From: Leptospira bouyouniensis
Lineage (GTDB): Bacteria; Spirochaetota; Leptospiria; Leptospirales; Leptospiraceae
NCBI RefSeq assembly: GCF_004769525.1
Contig: NZ_RQFT01000015.1
Span: 124,001 to 188,000, forward strand
DNA: 64,000 nt
Direction of reading: 5' to 3'
Below the pieces are notes generated by a model, which saw only the letters and a program-made list of their open reading frames with translations, ran no database searches and had not been told where the DNA came from. Positions 28,559 to 37,080 of this stretch are shown in pieces (the stretch's first letter is position 1; the number at the start of each line of letters is the position of its first letter). The translations under genes and the position numbers were made by a program.

Positions 28559-29085
28559 TCCATACATTTTTAAAAGATTATTATTTAAGGCCACTACGGA
28601 AAACCGATTTAGATGGGCCTTATTCCTCTTGGTTCTCTGACCAAACCATTACAAAGTATAGTTCTCATGGGAAATTTTTTAAGAATGAGAACTACTTCCT
28701 TTCGTTTTATGAAAATTTAAATAGAGAGGACCAAGTGGTCTTAGCTATTTTTCATACTTTAGATGGACATATTGGCAATTTAAGTTTACAAGATATTTCT
28801 TGGATCAATCGAACAGCTGAATTTGCAATCATTATTGGAAATCAAAATCATCAAAATAAAGGTGTTTCGTATGAAGCATCAAAATATATCTTGGAGCATG
28901 GTTTTAATAAACTCAATTTGAATAAAATCTATTGTGGAACTTCTGATCAGAATATAGGAATGCAAAGGTTAGCTTTAAAACTGGGTATGAAGGAAGAGGG
29001 ACGTCGTGTGGATCATCTTTTTCTAGAGGGAAGTTATCATGATGTTCTAATGTATTACATTTTAGCTAAAGATTGGAAAACGTAA
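28555..29085 (+). CDS. GNAT N-acetyltransferase (RimJ/RimL/PseH-like)
   Basis: The 176-residue protein fits the GNAT fold, with the acetyl-CoA loop near IGNQNHQNKGVSYEA and the C-terminal LALKLGMKEEG segment. PseH belongs to this family and N-acetylates the 4-amino sugar in pseudaminic acid synthesis. Its distance from pseC and position right after the DegT gene suggest it instead acetylates that enzyme's product, but service to both is possible. I chose ATG 28555, which overlaps the previous stop, over an upstream start at 28531. Confidence 0.75.
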   Translation: MIHTFLKDYYLRPLRKTDLDGPYSSWFSDQTITKYSSHGKFFKNENYFLSFYENLNREDQVVLAIFHTLDGHIGNLSLQDISWINRTAEFAIIIGNQNHQNKGVSYEASKYILEHGFNKLNLNKIYCGTSDQNIGMQRLALKLGMKEEGRRVDHLFLEGSYHDVLMYYILAKDWKT

Positions 29086-29089
29086 TCAT

Positions 29090-29968
29090 TTGATCACAAT
29101 CGTTTCACACGATGCAGGCGGTGCAGAGATACTTTCCAATTATGTTCTGCAAAACAAAAATGATTATCAGTTTGTTTTAGATGGCCCCGCTGTTTCCATA
29201 TTTTCGAAGTTACTTGGGGAGATAAATATTAAGTCCTTAAAAGAGACGATTGGGAATACATCCTTATATCTAACGGGAACTAGTTGGCAGAGTGAAATTG
29301 AAAAATTAACGATCTTAACTGCAAAAAATAATCATATCAGAGTGGTTAGTTTTATTGATCACTGGGTAAACTATAAGGAACGATTTATTTACAAAGACCA
29401 GTTGGTTTTGCCTGATGAAATTTGGGTGGGCGATGAGGATGCCTTAGAATTGGCAAAATCCATTTTCCCTCCAGAAATTGTAAAACTGAAATCAAATCCC
29501 TATTTCGAATCTTTAAAATCATACTTTAGAAATTGGAAATCGAAAAATCTTTCTGATGATAGATTCAATATTTTATTTATTTGCGAAAATATTAGTGATC
29601 ATGCCAAAAAATCCTTCAATGACGAAAGGTATTGGGGTTACACTGAAACCGATGCAATCGAATATTTTTTTCAAAATTTAGAGAAACTAAACATTAAATC
29701 GGGTAAATATACCTTTAGGCCACATCCTTCTGATGAAAAAGGAAAGTATGATTGGGTTAAAGATAAGTACCGTGAATACCCGATTCAAATTTCGAATAAG
29801 ATTCCTCTATTTGAACAAATTGCAAATTCGGATTTGGTAGTTGGTTGCGAAAGTATGGCTCTCATTGTTGCCTCATTGGCTAATAAAAGGGTTGTTAGTT
29901 GTATTCCTCCAGAAGGGAAAAAACTAGGCTTACCTCAAAGTAAAATCATCGAATTAAGAAGCCTATAA
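29090..29968 (+). CDS. GT-B-like surface polysaccharide transferase, family uncertain
   Basis: I do not recognise a named family in these 292 residues, but the C-terminal half has FRPHPSDE and SDLVVGCESMALIVASLANKR, blocks shared with CMP-sugar and capsule transferases of GT-B fold. The N-terminal half begins with SHDAGGAEIL. It may be a glycosyltransferase using a CMP-ulosonate, or an enzyme acting on nucleotide sugars as PseG does. Start TTG 29090 is four bases after the acetyltransferase stop. A function in the second amino-sugar module is inferred from position. Confidence 0.6.
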   Translation: MITIVSHDAGGAEILSNYVLQNKNDYQFVLDGPAVSIFSKLLGEINIKSLKETIGNTSLYLTGTSWQSEIEKLTILTAKNNHIRVVSFIDHWVNYKERFIYKDQLVLPDEIWVGDEDALELAKSIFPPEIVKLKSNPYFESLKSYFRNWKSKNLSDDRFNILFICENISDHAKKSFNDERYWGYTETDAIEYFFQNLEKLNIKSGKYTFRPHPSDEKGKYDWVKDKYREYPIQISNKIPLFEQIANSDLVVGCESMALIVASLANKRVVSCIPPEGKKLGLPQSKIIELRSL

Positions 29969-29987
29969 TATGGAGACTTTTTTTTAA

Positions 29988-30596
29988 ATGGAAAATAATA
30001 TAGTTTGGCTCAATCATAAAGTAACTCCAGAGGATCGAGCAAATATCAAAAACCAAAAACCATGTATGCTCTGGTTAACAGGCCTTAGTGGTTCTGGTAA
30101 GTCAACTATTGCAAATGCATTGGAAAGTTATTTAAATCAATATGGTTTTCATACAGTTCTCCTTGATGGTGATAACTTAAGATTCGGTTTGAATAAGGAC
30201 CTTGGTTTTTCACCAGAAGATAGATCAGAGAATATTCGTAGAATTGGAGAAGTGGGGAAACTCTTTGTAGAAGCTGGAGTGATTGTCATTGCGTCTTTAA
30301 TTTCACCCTTTTTAAAAGATCGAAAAATGGTTAGAGATTTATTTTCTGAAAATGAGTTTATTGAAGTGTATATTTCAACTCCATTGGGAGTCTGTGAGAG
30401 TCGAGATCCAAAAGGCTTGTATAAAAAGGCGAGAATTGGTGAAATTCCAAATTTTACAGGAATTGGATCCCCTTATGAGGAACCAGTCAATCCTGAAATC
30501 AAAATTGATACTAACATTTACGATGTTCCAAGTAGTATCGAAATGATCGTTAGTGAGTTAAAAGCAAAGGCAATTCTTCCTTCAAAAGGAAAGTGA
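29988..30596 (+). CDS. cysC: Adenylylsulfate (APS) kinase
   Basis: This 202-residue enzyme carries the P-loop GLSGSGKST, the LDGDNLRFGLNKDLGF substrate block and the lid region GLYKKARIGEIPNFTGI of APS kinase. It phosphorylates APS to PAPS, the sulfate donor. ATP sulfurylase genes cysD/cysN are not in this window. A sulfotransferase lies 2.8 kb downstream and an SLC13 permease 15 kb upstream in the same run, so PAPS is probably made for glycan sulfation rather than cysteine synthesis. Confidence 0.9.
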   Translation: MENNIVWLNHKVTPEDRANIKNQKPCMLWLTGLSGSGKSTIANALESYLNQYGFHTVLLDGDNLRFGLNKDLGFSPEDRSENIRRIGEVGKLFVEAGVIVIASLISPFLKDRKMVRDLFSENEFIEVYISTPLGVCESRDPKGLYKKARIGEIPNFTGIGSPYEEPVNPEIKIDTNIYDVPSSIEMIVSELKAKAILPSKGK

Positions 30597-30605
30597 TTCT
30601 GTTTT

Positions 30606-31259
30606 ATGTTGCAAAAAATATTTAGAATTTTGGCTAACATCTCCTATTGGAGAATCAAACCGCTTCGTTTTAACTTACGATTGGATATTGATAACGAAGC
30701 AAGTTTAAATTTAAACCAATCGAGTCATCTTCCTTGTCCTCTTTATGTTTCAAAAGGTGCCATACTACAAGTCGGAGAAAATTTTCGCATTGCAAAGGAT
30801 GGAATCATAACCGTTAGAGATGTTGGTAGTAAGATTACGATCAATGATCATGTAAGTATTGGTGCCAATTGTTCACTCGCGGTTTCGTCTGGATTTCATC
30901 TAAACATTGGAAAAGGTACTTCTATACATTCAAATGCTATTTTCTCAGGTGCGATAAACATTGGAGAAGATTGTTTATTTGGACCTAGTGTAACTTTACT
31001 TAGCACAACTCATAATATCGATGGAAGGCAAAAAATCAGAGAATTAGATGCTATTTATTATAAAGAACATGGACATTCTAAAAATGGTCCAATCGAAATC
31101 GGTGACGATTGTTGGCTTGGAGTAAATTCCGTAATTTTACCAGGTGTTAAATTAGGGAAAGGATGTGTTGTCGGTGCTAATAGTGTTGTGACTAAGAATT
31201 TCCCAGACTATTCGATTGTTGGTGGGGTTCCAGCAAAGTTATTAAAGAAAAGAATTTAA
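30606..31259 (+). CDS. Hexapeptide-repeat (left-handed beta-helix) acyltransferase
   Basis: The 217-residue protein has isoleucine/valine-spaced hexapeptide repeats throughout and ends with GVPAKLLKKR, the signature of LbH O- or N-acetyltransferases. A likely catalytic His lies in STTHNIDG. It should transfer an acetyl group from acetyl-CoA onto a sugar, often acting as a trimer. It lies between APS kinase and a 2OG dioxygenase, among genes that decorate the glycan. The sugar acceptor is unknown. Confidence 0.85.
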   Translation: MLQKIFRILANISYWRIKPLRFNLRLDIDNEASLNLNQSSHLPCPLYVSKGAILQVGENFRIAKDGIITVRDVGSKITINDHVSIGANCSLAVSSGFHLNIGKGTSIHSNAIFSGAINIGEDCLFGPSVTLLSTTHNIDGRQKIRELDAIYYKEHGHSKNGPIEIGDDCWLGVNSVILPGVKLGKGCVVGANSVVTKNFPDYSIVGGVPAKLLKKRI

Positions 31260-31275
31260 TCTAACTGAGGTTCAT

Positions 31276-32031
31276 ATGTTATTACAAGATCAAGTTTCTG
31301 TTCAAGCAAAAGCAAAGTTTAAATTGTATCCTACCTCACTCGTAGGTTGGTTCTATTACTTTCGGTATCGAATTTATTGTCTAAAGTCTTCCTATCTTAG
31401 AAGTATCAGGAGGGCAAAAGAACAATTCAATTATTTCCTATTTAAAGGGCATGTGAATCTTGGAGATTTTTCTTATGATCCAAGTTTAGGAAAACCAAGA
31501 GGCAAATCAATTGATGAAAAATATTTTAGTTTTGGATATCAGTTAGATTTTAAAGACTTACCTCCTAATTTACTCGAATACATTAAAAATTTAGAAACCA
31601 TAATAGAACATTATTTTGGATGTGAGGCTCTCGTATCCAAACCAAATTTGTGGAGGAATTTTCATATAGATGAACAACATTATGGTAAAGATATTTTTTC
31701 CGAATGTTTTCATCAAGATTTAGTAAGAGATCATTTGAATATGCAGTTATTTATCTTATTGCATGATACAAATGAAGAATTAGGTCCATTTGAATTCCTC
31801 CCATATGAAGAACAATCGAATCATTTTGATTATTATCGAAAAAGAAATAGAATCAAACCTAAGGCAAACTCCATTGCTTTAGTTGGAAAACGAGGTGATG
31901 CTCTATTAATTTCAACAGGTTATGTTGTCCATAAGGCTGGTAATCCGATGCCTGGAAAACATCGAGATATGTTGAGTTTGGCTTTTTTCCCGAAGTACAC
32001 TGGTATCGGAGAACCATTTTCTAATTTATAA
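31276..32031 (+). CDS. Phytanoyl-CoA dioxygenase (PhyH)-like Fe(II)/2-oxoglutarate oxygenase
   Basis: This 251-residue protein keeps the metal triad of the PhyH fold: His146 and Asp148 in FHQD, His219 in VVHKAGNP, and Arg230 eleven residues later for 2-oxoglutarate. Such enzymes hydroxylate carbon atoms with O2. A role in an O-antigen cluster would be hydroxylation or demethylation of a sugar or an acyl side chain, but no substrate is known. Start ATG 31276 is preceded by GAGGTTC. It fits aerobic metabolism of the host. Confidence 0.7.
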   Translation: MLLQDQVSVQAKAKFKLYPTSLVGWFYYFRYRIYCLKSSYLRSIRRAKEQFNYFLFKGHVNLGDFSYDPSLGKPRGKSIDEKYFSFGYQLDFKDLPPNLLEYIKNLETIIEHYFGCEALVSKPNLWRNFHIDEQHYGKDIFSECFHQDLVRDHLNMQLFILLHDTNEELGPFEFLPYEEQSNHFDYYRKRNRIKPKANSIALVGKRGDALLISTGYVVHKAGNPMPGKHRDMLSLAFFPKYTGIGEPFSNL

Positions 32032-32033
32032 TT

Positions 32034-33407
32034 ATGTTACTAACTTATCATGATTTAATCAAAAAAATTGCTAATTATGACAGGTGTCATGCAGGACCAG
32101 AAATGGAAGCTGCATACGACGAAGTTATAAAATTTTATCCAGGTGCGCGGAAAATCCAATACCCATGTGGAGAGAAAATTTTTCATTGGGAATTACCACC
32201 TTACTGGAGTTGTGAAGTAGCCGAATTAATTGACCCAAATGGAAAACTGATTGCCTCCAAAAAACAATCGAATCTATCGGTCTTTAGTTATTCACCATCC
32301 TTTTCTGGGAAAATAGACTTAGAGGATTTACGCTCTCATCTCTTTACCAACCCAAAAAAACCGAAATCCATTCCATTTCATTTTAGAAACCAATACCGAC
32401 ATAGAAATCCAGAATGGGGATTTTGTATTCCTCATGAAATTTATGAAAATTTGATTCCAGGTGAATACACCGTTAACATCCAGTCTAACTTGGATTATAA
32501 TGGTAAAATGACACAAGTTGACTTTCTAAAAGAAGGTAAAAGTAAAAAGGAAATTATTTTTGTAGGTCATTTTGACCACCCAGACCAAATCAATGATGGT
32601 TTATCTGGCTGTATTGCTGCTTTTGAAGTGATCAATCGATTAAAAAATCGGGAAACCAAATACAGTTATAGAGCATTTGCGAGTGTTGAAATTGTTGGTT
32701 CTGTTGCTTACTTAAATAAAGAACCAGGATTTGCTGAGAATATTAAGGCTGGAACCTTTCTTGCTCTATGTGGAATCAACGAACAATTGATCTACCAAAC
32801 TAGTTTTTACCATCAAAATATTTTGGACCGAGCATATGCCAATGTAATCAATACTCGAGGTAATAAAGAAGTAATCTTTTCACATCGCGAAAAAATAGGG
32901 AATGATGAGAATGTATTTGATTCGGTTGGTTATGAGATTCCGATGGGAACTTTTTTGCGATGGCCATTCGAAAATTATCACACAAGTGATGATAATTTTC
33001 AGAATTATTCAAAGGAAGCCATCGAAGAATTAATAGAACGAACTTTACAGGTGGTGGATATCCTCGAAAATGATTGTATCCCTGTAGCTAATTTCAAAGG
33101 GATTCCTTCTCTCGCAAGCCCTGAAATTGATCTCTATTTATCTCCTACCAATATTTCTCAAACAAGAAACACAACTGCAATTGAAAAGTTCGGTGATAAA
33201 CTATCGAAGGAAGATTGTGAATACATCCAAGGTGAAACTGATTTATTGTATCACTTTATGAGAATTACTCTTAGGATGATTGATGGAAAAAATTCCGTAT
33301 TAGATATTTGTGAAGAAACTAAAATGCCATTTGGTTTTGCTTTTTGGTATATAAAACAATTAGAAACAAAGGGATTAGTTTCTTTAAAGGAAGTTGAACA
33401 TTTATGA
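32034..33407 (+). CDS. Aminopeptidase-like domain protein of polysaccharide loci (COG4310/DUF4910)
   Basis: The 457-residue protein looks like COG4310: an M28-like metallopeptidase core split by an insert, plus a C-terminal winged helix (about 385-457). Candidate zinc ligands are His and Asp in GHFDHPDQINDG, Glu in SVEIVGS and His in NYHTSDDN. The family sits in many surface polysaccharide clusters with no known substrate. It could hydrolyse an amide on an amino-sugar or amino-acid substituent rather than a peptide; this is inference. It is two bases after the dioxygenase and overlaps the sulfotransferase by 4 bases. Confidence 0.75.
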   Translation: MLLTYHDLIKKIANYDRCHAGPEMEAAYDEVIKFYPGARKIQYPCGEKIFHWELPPYWSCEVAELIDPNGKLIASKKQSNLSVFSYSPSFSGKIDLEDLRSHLFTNPKKPKSIPFHFRNQYRHRNPEWGFCIPHEIYENLIPGEYTVNIQSNLDYNGKMTQVDFLKEGKSKKEIIFVGHFDHPDQINDGLSGCIAAFEVINRLKNRETKYSYRAFASVEIVGSVAYLNKEPGFAENIKAGTFLALCGINEQLIYQTSFYHQNILDRAYANVINTRGNKEVIFSHREKIGNDENVFDSVGYEIPMGTFLRWPFENYHTSDDNFQNYSKEAIEELIERTLQVVDILENDCIPVANFKGIPSLASPEIDLYLSPTNISQTRNTTAIEKFGDKLSKEDCEYIQGETDLLYHFMRITLRMIDGKNSVLDICEETKMPFGFAFWYIKQLETKGLVSLKEVEHL

Positions 33408-34528
33408 TTTTTGTTACAGGAATGTTTCGTTCGGGAACTACTTTTGTTGCTCGTCTGTTAAACCAATCGGATGAAATATCTTTTGCATCAGATCCATTTT
33501 TCGCTGTATTGAAAGACTTTCGGAATACTCTTTCAAATGAGTCTGCCCACAAGGTGGATCCACATGCTCCTCTTGAAGATTATTATTTTGATGAGAGTAA
33601 GTATAATTTTTTTAGAACAATACAAAATACTCGTTTGGGTGATGTGAAAATTCCTAACTTAAAGTATTTGAAAGAGTTTACGGAAGCTTCTTCGTTTCCA
33701 TATTCTGAATTGTTATCCAAACAAATTCATAAAATAAGTGCTGATAACTATGGGGACTTTTTAAAACAAGGGGAACAAATATTACGCGAGGTATATGGCA
33801 ACAAAAGATTGTCTGGATTTAAAGAAGTATGGGCAAATGAATTTGCGCCTCATATCATCAATGTATTTCCGAATACTTCAAAGGTTATTCATATCATTCG
33901 TGATCCAAGAGCGATTTTAGTATCAAATTTTTATTCGGAAGGACGTTACGCAATTCTATTTTTGGCTCGCCAGTGGAGAAAACTTGTTACACTTGCTTAC
34001 CATTATACAAAATCAAATCAAAACAATATGATCATAAAGTATGAAGATTTGATTTTAAATCCGAAAGAGACCATTCAAGGGATTTGCAATTTTGTAGGTA
34101 TTAATTTTGATGAAAAATTGCTGAGTACAGAAGAGATCACAGATGGTGGAAATAAAAAATGGACTCAAAATTCAACCTTTCAGGAAAATGCATCTACAGG
34201 ATTCAATCAATCTTCTGTGAATCGATGGAAGGATAAAATCAAAAATTCAGATCGATTGGCAATTGAATTTCTCTGTTATCCTGAAATGAAATTACTTGGT
34301 TATTCTGATTTCTTAGATGAATCTTATAAAGATATTTCATCTACCTACTTAATCGATGAAAAAGATAAATTGGCTAAATGGATTTTGCCATATTCTGAAT
34401 TAAATATTCCAATAGAATTCGAAAAAGAAAAGAACAGGCTTGGATTGTTATCAAAGAATGTTACTGAGAAAGAAAAGGAATTAAATTTTCTTATCCCTTC
34501 TTTTTATGAGGAATTAAAAACAATTTAA
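33404..34528 (+). CDS. PAPS-dependent sulfotransferase
   Basis: The 374-residue protein shows the two PAPS-binding signatures: a 5'-phosphosulfate loop GMFRSGTTFVARLL at the N-terminus and the 3'-phosphate motif HIIRDPRAILVSNF near residue 165. It should transfer sulfate from PAPS to a hydroxyl of a sugar in the glycan. APS kinase lies 2.8 kb upstream. About 70 charged residues follow the catalytic region with no recognised domain. Start ATG 33404 overlaps the preceding stop by ATGA. Confidence 0.85.
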   Translation: MIFVTGMFRSGTTFVARLLNQSDEISFASDPFFAVLKDFRNTLSNESAHKVDPHAPLEDYYFDESKYNFFRTIQNTRLGDVKIPNLKYLKEFTEASSFPYSELLSKQIHKISADNYGDFLKQGEQILREVYGNKRLSGFKEVWANEFAPHIINVFPNTSKVIHIIRDPRAILVSNFYSEGRYAILFLARQWRKLVTLAYHYTKSNQNNMIIKYEDLILNPKETIQGICNFVGINFDEKLLSTEEITDGGNKKWTQNSTFQENASTGFNQSSVNRWKDKIKNSDRLAIEFLCYPEMKLLGYSDFLDESYKDISSTYLIDEKDKLAKWILPYSELNIPIEFEKEKNRLGLLSKNVTEKEKELNFLIPSFYEELKTI

Positions 34529-34533
34529 TCTGA

Positions 34534-35661
34534 ATGAAATATTGTCTTACTTGTTTACAGCCTAACACAAGGGTTAATGAACAATTTTCCGAAGATGGGA
34601 AGTGTTCTTCTTGTATTAACTTCGAATTGACGAGGAATGTTAATTACCTTGAGAGGTTTGATTTATTAAAGGAGATCATTGCCAAATATCCGAGGAAAAA
34701 GGGATCTCATTTTGACTGTATCATCGGTGTAAGTGGTGGGAAGGATAGTACACGACAAGCCATTTGGGTTCGCGATAAATTGAAATTAAATCCATTACTC
34801 GTATGTTTGAGTTATCCACCTGAACAAGTGAGTGAGCTCGGAGTTAAAAATATTTCGAATCTAATTCATTTGGGGTTTGATGTTTTATTTTCTGGTCCAG
34901 CTCCTGGAACGTGGAAAAAATTGATGAGGCATGCTTTTCTTACTTTTAGCAATTGGGCTAAATCGACAGAGATGGCATTGTATAGTTCGGTTCCTAAAAC
35001 TGCAATCGCTTATAAAATTCCTTTGATCTTTATTGGTGAGAACCAAAGTTTGAGGGATCGCAAAACAATTGATCCAGAAAAACCTTGGGAATATAATAAT
35101 CTGATTTCGATGAATACTCTAGGTGGTGGTGATTTAACTTGGATGAGGGATGCTGGTATTTCTGATGTAGAACTCATTTCATATGGTTTTCCTGATAAAT
35201 CAGAAGTGAATGCTGCTGGTTTAAATGTTATTGATTTAGGTTGGTTCATTGATAACTGGGATAACTTAGGAAATGCGATGTTCTCTACATCTTATGGAAT
35301 TCACATTCGTGAAGATAAAGCTGAGAATACTGGAGATCCACTCGGTGTAAGCGCATTAGATGAAGATTGGGTAACGTTAAACCAAATGATTAAATTTCTG
35401 AAATTTGGATTTGGAAAAGTAACGGACTATATGAATGAAGATATTCGAGCGGGTAGGATATCTAGAGAAAAGGCAATTGAAATCGTTGAAAAATATGATG
35501 GAGCCTGTTCTGATCAATACATTGAAAGTTTTTGCCAGTACATAGAAATATCGGTTACCCAATTTTGGGAAGTTGTTCATAAATCTGTTAACAAATCATT
35601 ATTTGAAATCACTCCTGATAAAAAGATTTTAAAAAAATTCAAAGTAGGGTTTGGACTCTGA
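34534..35661 (+). CDS. wbuX: N-acetyl sugar amidotransferase (WbuX/PseA-type), set 1
   Basis: The 375-residue protein has an N-terminal zinc-ribbon-like pair YCLTC and CSSC and a PP-loop ATPase domain with the intact motif SGGKDS at about residue 69. The family converts an N-acetyl group on a sugar to an acetamidino group using ammonia delivered by paired HisH and HisF-like proteins. Both partners follow directly, the HisH start overlapping this stop. Targets in other bacteria include pseudaminic, legionaminic and uronic acid sugars. Confidence 0.85.
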   Translation: MKYCLTCLQPNTRVNEQFSEDGKCSSCINFELTRNVNYLERFDLLKEIIAKYPRKKGSHFDCIIGVSGGKDSTRQAIWVRDKLKLNPLLVCLSYPPEQVSELGVKNISNLIHLGFDVLFSGPAPGTWKKLMRHAFLTFSNWAKSTEMALYSSVPKTAIAYKIPLIFIGENQSLRDRKTIDPEKPWEYNNLISMNTLGGGDLTWMRDAGISDVELISYGFPDKSEVNAAGLNVIDLGWFIDNWDNLGNAMFSTSYGIHIREDKAENTGDPLGVSALDEDWVTLNQMIKFLKFGFGKVTDYMNEDIRAGRISREKAIEIVEKYDGACSDQYIESFCQYIEISVTQFWEVVHKSVNKSLFEITPDKKILKKFKVGFGL

Positions 35662-36275
35662 AACGAATTAAGATAGCGATTCTGGATTACGAAGTTGGCA
35701 ATCATGCATCCGTAAAAGCATGTTTGGATAAATTGGGTTTTATTGTTCAAATCACTTCGGACGTATCGGAAATTAAGGTTTGTGATTTACTGATTATGCC
35801 TGGCGTCGGAGCATTTCCTGTTGCAATACAATCACTTGCAAAAAAAAATCTAAACAATTTTTTGAAAGAATGGGTTCTGGATGGAAGGCCGTTGTTTGGA
35901 ATATGTTTAGGTATGCAATTGTTTGCAAATTCATCTACAGAAATTGCATTTCATGAAGGACTTGGATTTATCCAAGGGAATGTAACTCAATTGTCCAATC
36001 ATAATGATTTTCATATAGGATGGAACCAACTGAGTATTCGTGAGGCGAATTCCTTTTTATCGGAATTTGATGGATTGGATTTTTATTTTAATCATTCTTT
36101 TGCTTATGATAATAATAGTGATGTTTCACTCGCATCTACGAAGTATGTACGCGAGTTTCCCTCAATCGTAAAACACGGGCAAGTAATTGGAGTCCAATTT
36201 CATCCAGAAAAGAGCCAGAATGTGGGAAAAGAATTTTTTTCCAAAATTGTTAAGGAACTAGTCAATGGCTTTTAA
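35658..36275 (+). CDS. wbuY: HisH-type glutaminase subunit (WbuY), set 1, non-canonical start
   Basis: This class I glutamine amidotransferase supplies ammonia to the amidotransferase. The nucleophile Cys is in GICLGMQ and the His-Glu pair in FHPEKS. The N-terminal block AILDYEVGNHASV belongs to the family and lies upstream of the first ATG/GTG/TTG in frame (TTG 35724). The frame is open back to 35622 with no standard start; CTG 35658, in a CTGA overlap with the preceding stop, gives 205 residues, the usual length. ATT 35667 is the alternative. Its end overlaps hisF by 11 bases. Confidence 0.8.
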   Translation: MKRIKIAILDYEVGNHASVKACLDKLGFIVQITSDVSEIKVCDLLIMPGVGAFPVAIQSLAKKNLNNFLKEWVLDGRPLFGICLGMQLFANSSTEIAFHEGLGFIQGNVTQLSNHNDFHIGWNQLSIREANSFLSEFDGLDFYFNHSFAYDNNSDVSLASTKYVREFPSIVKHGQVIGVQFHPEKSQNVGKEFFSKIVKELVNGF

Positions 36276-37026
36276 GAAAAGACTGGTAGCTTCCATTCTA
36301 GTAAAAGATGGAATTGCAGTTCAATCGTTTGGTTATAACGAATATTTACCCCTAGGCAATCCAGTAATCCTTGCAGAAAACCTAGATCGTTGGGGAGTTG
36401 ATGAGATTGTCATCCTATCGATTGATAGTACAAAAAAAGGAATTGATCCGGATCTTCATCTGTTAAGTGAAATTTCAAAACGAGTGAATACTCCGATTGC
36501 CTATGGAGGCGGAATTAAGAATTTAAAAAATGTTCTAGATGTGATTCATTCAGGTGCAGATCGGATCATTATTGATCAATTGTACTTTCAGAATCCTTCT
36601 CAAATTAAGATGGTTTCAGAATCCATTGGATCCCAAGCGGTTATTCTTTCCATGCCCTGTTCTATTTCCAATGGGAAAATCTCTCATTATAATTATATTT
36701 CAAAAAAATCGGAAGTTGTGGATTTCCATTCTCTACCATTTATGAAAGAGTATATTGCTTCCGAATTTCTTCTCATCGATCATTTACATGAAGGGAAACC
36801 CAATTCCTTTTCCGAAGAAATGGTAAAATATTTTCCGAATGAAATTTCCCTAATCTGCTTTGGTGGGATTTCAAACTCACAACAAGTGGAAAGATTGTTC
36901 CAAAATCAGAATGTCGTTGGGGTATGTATTGGTAATTTTTTGAATTACAAAGAACATTATTTCCAAAACATCAAATTGGAACTTTCAAGTAGTTTATTAA
37001 GAAATCCAGTTTTTGAGTCTTATTAG
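36265..37026 (+). CDS. wbuZ: HisF-like protein (WbuZ-type), set 1, catalytic aspartates lost
   Basis: The 253-residue (beta/alpha)8 barrel resembles HisF and should channel ammonia from HisH. In true HisF the cyclase needs Asp in CLDV and a second Asp in the AID block. Here the first block reads ASILVKDG (Leu for Asp) and the second SMPCSI (Pro for Asp), so imidazole glycerol phosphate synthesis is unlikely. This fits a glycan amidation partner. It follows the HisH gene with an 11-base overlap. Confidence 0.8.
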   Translation: MAFKKRLVASILVKDGIAVQSFGYNEYLPLGNPVILAENLDRWGVDEIVILSIDSTKKGIDPDLHLLSEISKRVNTPIAYGGGIKNLKNVLDVIHSGADRIIIDQLYFQNPSQIKMVSESIGSQAVILSMPCSISNGKISHYNYISKKSEVVDFHSLPFMKEYIASEFLLIDHLHEGKPNSFSEEMVKYFPNEISLICFGGISNSQQVERLFQNQNVVGVCIGNFLNYKEHYFQNIKLELSSSLLRNPVFESY

Positions 37027-37080
37027 TTTTAAATCAACATTAGTACAATTCACTTAAAATCCAATTCTATTATTTGAAAC

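Noticed and set aside
35724..35726. TTG start for HisH of set 1
   Set aside because: It removes the conserved N-terminal strand and DYxxGN block present in the second copy.
34534..37026. Histidine biosynthesis genes hisH/hisF
   Set aside because: Both HisF copies lack the cyclase Asp and each lies after a sugar amidotransferase, so glycan amidination is the better reading.
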